Positions 5,481-6,701 of a stretch of DNA of 6,701 nt are shown piece by piece. How positions within the stretch are numbered: the first letter of the stretch is position 1; each line of letters opens with the position of its first letter. Source of the DNA: Caldilineae bacterium (GTDB lineage Bacteria; Chloroflexota; Anaerolineae; J102); contig DUEF01000334.1 of NCBI GenBank assembly GCA_011176555.1, positions 1-6,701 of the forward strand. Direction: 5' to 3'. Both the position numbers and the translations under genes were made by a program. A model generated the notes under the pieces. It searched no databases. It worked only from the letters and a program-made list of their open reading frames with translations, and was not told the DNA's origin.

Positions 5481-5509
5481 TTTTTATTTCAATCTGTGAA
5501 ATCTGTGGA
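5481..5509 (-). promoter_or_regulatory. possible promoter of tdk with internal dyad
   Basis: On the minus strand TCCACA (5504-5509) and TAAAAA (5481-5486) are spaced by 17 bp, each matching four of six consensus bases, in the most AT-rich part of the gap. The leader would be about 20 bases and contain the strong ribosome binding site. An inverted repeat, ATTTCA-atctg-TGAAAT (5486-5502), occupies the spacer. A tandem AATCTGTG (5491-5498, 5500-5507) overlaps it. Confidence 0.35.
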
Positions 5510-5553
5510 TAAAGGAAAAGTGTCGTTAGCAGCTATCCTGGCATTTGGACAAG

Positions 5554-5583
5554 AAAAAGCAGGAACCTGGTGGGGCTCCTGCT
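5554..5583 (-). terminator. intrinsic terminator after rpmE
   Basis: On the minus strand AGCAGGAGCC (5583-5574) pairs with GGTTCCTGCT (5567-5558), ten base pairs with one G-U, around the loop CCACCA, and is followed directly by a T run (5558-5554). It lies 23 bp past the stop codon of rpmE. It ends the L21-L27-L31 transcript and separates it from tdk. Confidence 0.88.
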
Positions 5584-5606
5584 GTGTGGATTTTCTGCTT
5601 GCGATG

Positions 5607-5912
5607 CTAGTTCTTGGCCACTTTTTCACCGCGAGCGCGAGCCTTGCGGGCCGCTTCCTCTTTGGCCTTGCGAACTTCGGCCTCGGAGCGCACTTTCGCC
5701 CGGATTTCGTCTTTGCTGCGCAGGCGTTTCATAAAGCGATCCACCTGTCCGGCGGTATCGACGATGCGCTGCTCACCGGTGAAGAAGGGATGGCAGGCCG
5801 AACACACGTCGGTGTGGATCTCGGGTTTGGTTGAACCGGTAGTCCAGGTATTGCCGCAGGAACAAGTCACCTTGGCCTCTGGATAATAAGTGGGATGAAT
5901 CCCTGCTCTCAT
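5607..5912 (-). CDS. rpmE: 50S ribosomal protein L31, zinc-binding type, with long tail
   Basis: L31 bridges the large and small ribosomal subunits. The N-terminal part is canonical: MRAGIHPTYY, then zinc ligands Cys17, Cys19, Cys37 and Cys40 (CSCG and CSACHPFFTG), then the QRIVDTAGQVDRFMKR segment (48-63). This is the zinc-containing (C+) form. The protein has 101 residues, against roughly 65-75 in most bacteria. Residues 66-101 form an extra Lys/Arg/Glu/Ala-rich, probably helical tail, likely rRNA-contacting. The ATG at 5912 follows AGAGG by eight bases. It is the third gene after rplU and rpmA, 54 bp from rpmA, and is followed by a terminator. Zinc-dependent replacement by a C-minus paralogue is known elsewhere, but no Zur-like site can be called here. 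Confidence 0.95.
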   Translation of the reverse strand: MRAGIHPTYYPEAKVTCSCGNTWTTGSTKPEIHTDVCSACHPFFTGEQRIVDTAGQVDRFMKRLRSKDEIRAKVRSEAEVRKAKEEAARKARARGEKVAKN

Positions 5913-5966
5913 GTTGATAACCTCTTAGTCGGTGGGGCTGATCTTACAGCACCCTGATGTGTAGTC

Positions 5967-6230
5967 TCAAACAACTCGTTCTGCATAAACACTGACGCGC
6001 TTCTTGTCGCGGGTTTCGTGCTCGAATTTGACGTAGCCGTCGATGGTGGCGAACAAAGTGTGATCTCGCCCCAGGCCGACATTTTCGCCCGGGTTGATTT
6101 TCGTGCCACGCTGACGAACGATGATGGAGCCAGAGGTCACCAATTCGCCATCAAAGCGCTTGACGCCGAGGCGTTTGGATTGGCTATCGCGACCATTGCG
6201 GCTGGAACCGCCACCTTTTTTATGAGCCAT
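5967..6230 (-). CDS. rpmA: 50S ribosomal protein L27
   Basis: L27 sits near the peptidyl transferase centre, with its N-terminal tail reaching towards the tRNA acceptor ends. The 87-aa product begins MAHKKGGGSSRNGRDS, the mature-type N-terminus, so there is no cleavable extension of the kind removed by Prp in Firmicutes. The core includes GVKRFDGELV (22-31), the IIVRQRGTKINPGENVGLG stretch (36-54) and the DGYVKFE motif (64-70). The ATG at 6230 is preceded by TAGGAG with eight bases of spacing. It lies 31 bp after rplU. In many genomes obg follows rpmA; here rpmE follows instead. Confidence 0.98.
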   Translation of the reverse strand: MAHKKGGGSSRNGRDSQSKRLGVKRFDGELVTSGSIIVRQRGTKINPGENVGLGRDHTLFATIDGYVKFEHETRDKKRVSVYAERVV

Positions 6231-6261
6231 GATTGATTCTCCTAATTCTCGTGAATGCGCC

Positions 6262-6573
6262 TCAGGCGCTGATGCTGTCGACGCGCAGACGGGTGTAATG
6301 CTGACGATGGCCGGTCTTTCGGCGGTAGGTGCTGCGCCCGCTGTGTTTGAAGATGATGACCTTGGGGCCCTTGACGCGTCCCATGACGGTCGCTGTGACA
6401 GACGCGCCGTCCACGGTTGGTTGTCCTACGCTGACGTTCTCGCCATTGCCCACCAGCAAGACCTCATCGAATGTGATCTTTTCGCCTTCGTTTTTCTTGA
6501 GTAGTTCGACTTCGAAGGCTTCGCCTTCTTCCACGCGGTATTGCTTACCGCCAGATTTGATAACTGCGTACAT
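6262..6573 (-). CDS. rplU: 50S ribosomal protein L21
   Basis: L21 is a 23S rRNA-binding protein of the large subunit. The 103-aa product has the usual length, the N-terminal MYAVIKSGGKQYRV, and the C-terminal signature KHSGRSTYRRKTGHRQHYTR (76-95), which closes on RVDSI. An in-frame ATG at 6609 would add twelve residues, but the start at 6573 is chosen because the family begins MYAVI and AAGGA lies about eight bases before it (GGAAAGGAATTTGCC). It is the first visible gene of the rplU-rpmA-rpmE operon. I see no convincing -35/-10 pair in the 128 bp upstream. Confidence 0.97.
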   Translation of the reverse strand: MYAVIKSGGKQYRVEEGEAFEVELLKKNEGEKITFDEVLLVGNGENVSVGQPTVDGASVTATVMGRVKGPKVIIFKHSGRSTYRRKTGHRQHYTRLRVDSISA

Positions 6574-6679
6574 GGCAAATTCCTTTCCGTACGGCGCTCG
6601 CCAGTGCAAGACTTAGGGAGCCGTAACAGCAGAGGGGTTGGATGGATCGTTGGTGAATGCGTTTTCTGAGTCTACGCAC

Positions 6680-6701
6680 AAAAACGTGGGCCCGTGAGCC
6701 C
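6680..6701 (-). terminator. partial terminator of an upstream gene, cut by the window edge
   Basis: On the minus strand GGGC (6701-6698), loop TCACGG, and GCCC (6691-6688) are followed by ACG and five T (6684-6680). ACG could extend the stem if CGT precedes GGGC outside the window. This fits an intrinsic terminator of a gene upstream of rplU on the same strand, but only half of it is visible. Confidence 0.4.

Noticed and set aside
5454..5834. 126-codon open frame on the plus strand over the tdk upstream region and rpmE
   Set aside because: It lies mostly opposite the certain rpmE gene and runs through its terminator; the apparent hydrophobic stretch is a by-product of the reverse complement of L31.
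5913..5966. Hairpin between rpmA and rpmE as a terminator or attenuator
   Set aside because: Pairing is interrupted (GCTG/CAGC plus GGT/ACC with a bulge) and no T run follows, so continuous transcription into rpmE is more likely.
1..6701. A new defence, mobile or biosynthetic system
   Set aside because: Every sizeable frame is a housekeeping gene, a known family or a shadow. Only one small protein is unrecognised, and nothing such as a transposase, nuclease, toxin-antitoxin pair or repeat array accompanies it.

Overview
The window looks like a stretch of ordinary chromosome from a moderately GC-rich bacterium. All ten protein genes I can support are intact. Their types and order best fit a member of the Chloroflexota (Anaerolineae or Caldilineae-like): a DksA-like/lspA/rluD cluster, an L21-L27-L31 cluster next to thymidine kinase, a long L31 tail, and L27 without the Firmicutes N-terminal extension. 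That placement is inference from gene content, not a computed result. I found no mobile element, CRISPR array, tRNA or rRNA, and no new multi-gene system.

Layout, left to right. Positions 77-694 (+) hold an AhpD-like/carboxymuconolactone decarboxylase family protein, with a strong promoter placed so close to the ATG that the mRNA may be leaderless. It converges on a minus-strand group that reads right to left: dtd (2449-2012), an unrecognised 186-aa protein (1866-1306), and a glycine-zipper protein (1309-758) whose start overlaps the previous stop as ATGA. Between dtd and the unknown gene lies a repeat-derived stem-loop.

Positions 2450-2797 are a divergent regulatory region with one promoter towards dtd and one towards a DksA/TraR-type zinc-finger gene (2798-3217). 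That gene overlaps lspA (3214-3735, TTG start), and a clear intrinsic terminator closes the pair. Next come a second copy of the repeat-type stem-loop and an RluD-family pseudouridine synthase (3930-4838). The DksA-like/lspA/rluD order matches the ylyA-lspA-ylyB order of Bacillus subtilis, but here a terminator separates the third gene.

The right part reads on the minus strand: rplU, rpmA and rpmE (L21, L27, L31), then an intrinsic terminator, then tdk with its own probable promoter and a dyad symmetry inside that promoter. tdk converges on rluD with only 23 bp between them. The last bases of the window look like half of another terminator, so rplU is probably the first gene of its operon.

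Functionally the window mixes translation (three ribosomal proteins, D-aminoacyl-tRNA proofreading, rRNA modification), lipoprotein maturation (LspA), nucleotide salvage (Tdk), probable stress or stringent control (DksA-like) and probable redox defence (AhpD-like). The points most worth checking are the paired stem-loop repeats with a compensatory stem change, the very short or absent leaders of several genes, the long structured leader of the DksA-like gene, and the coupled unknown/glycine-zipper pair.
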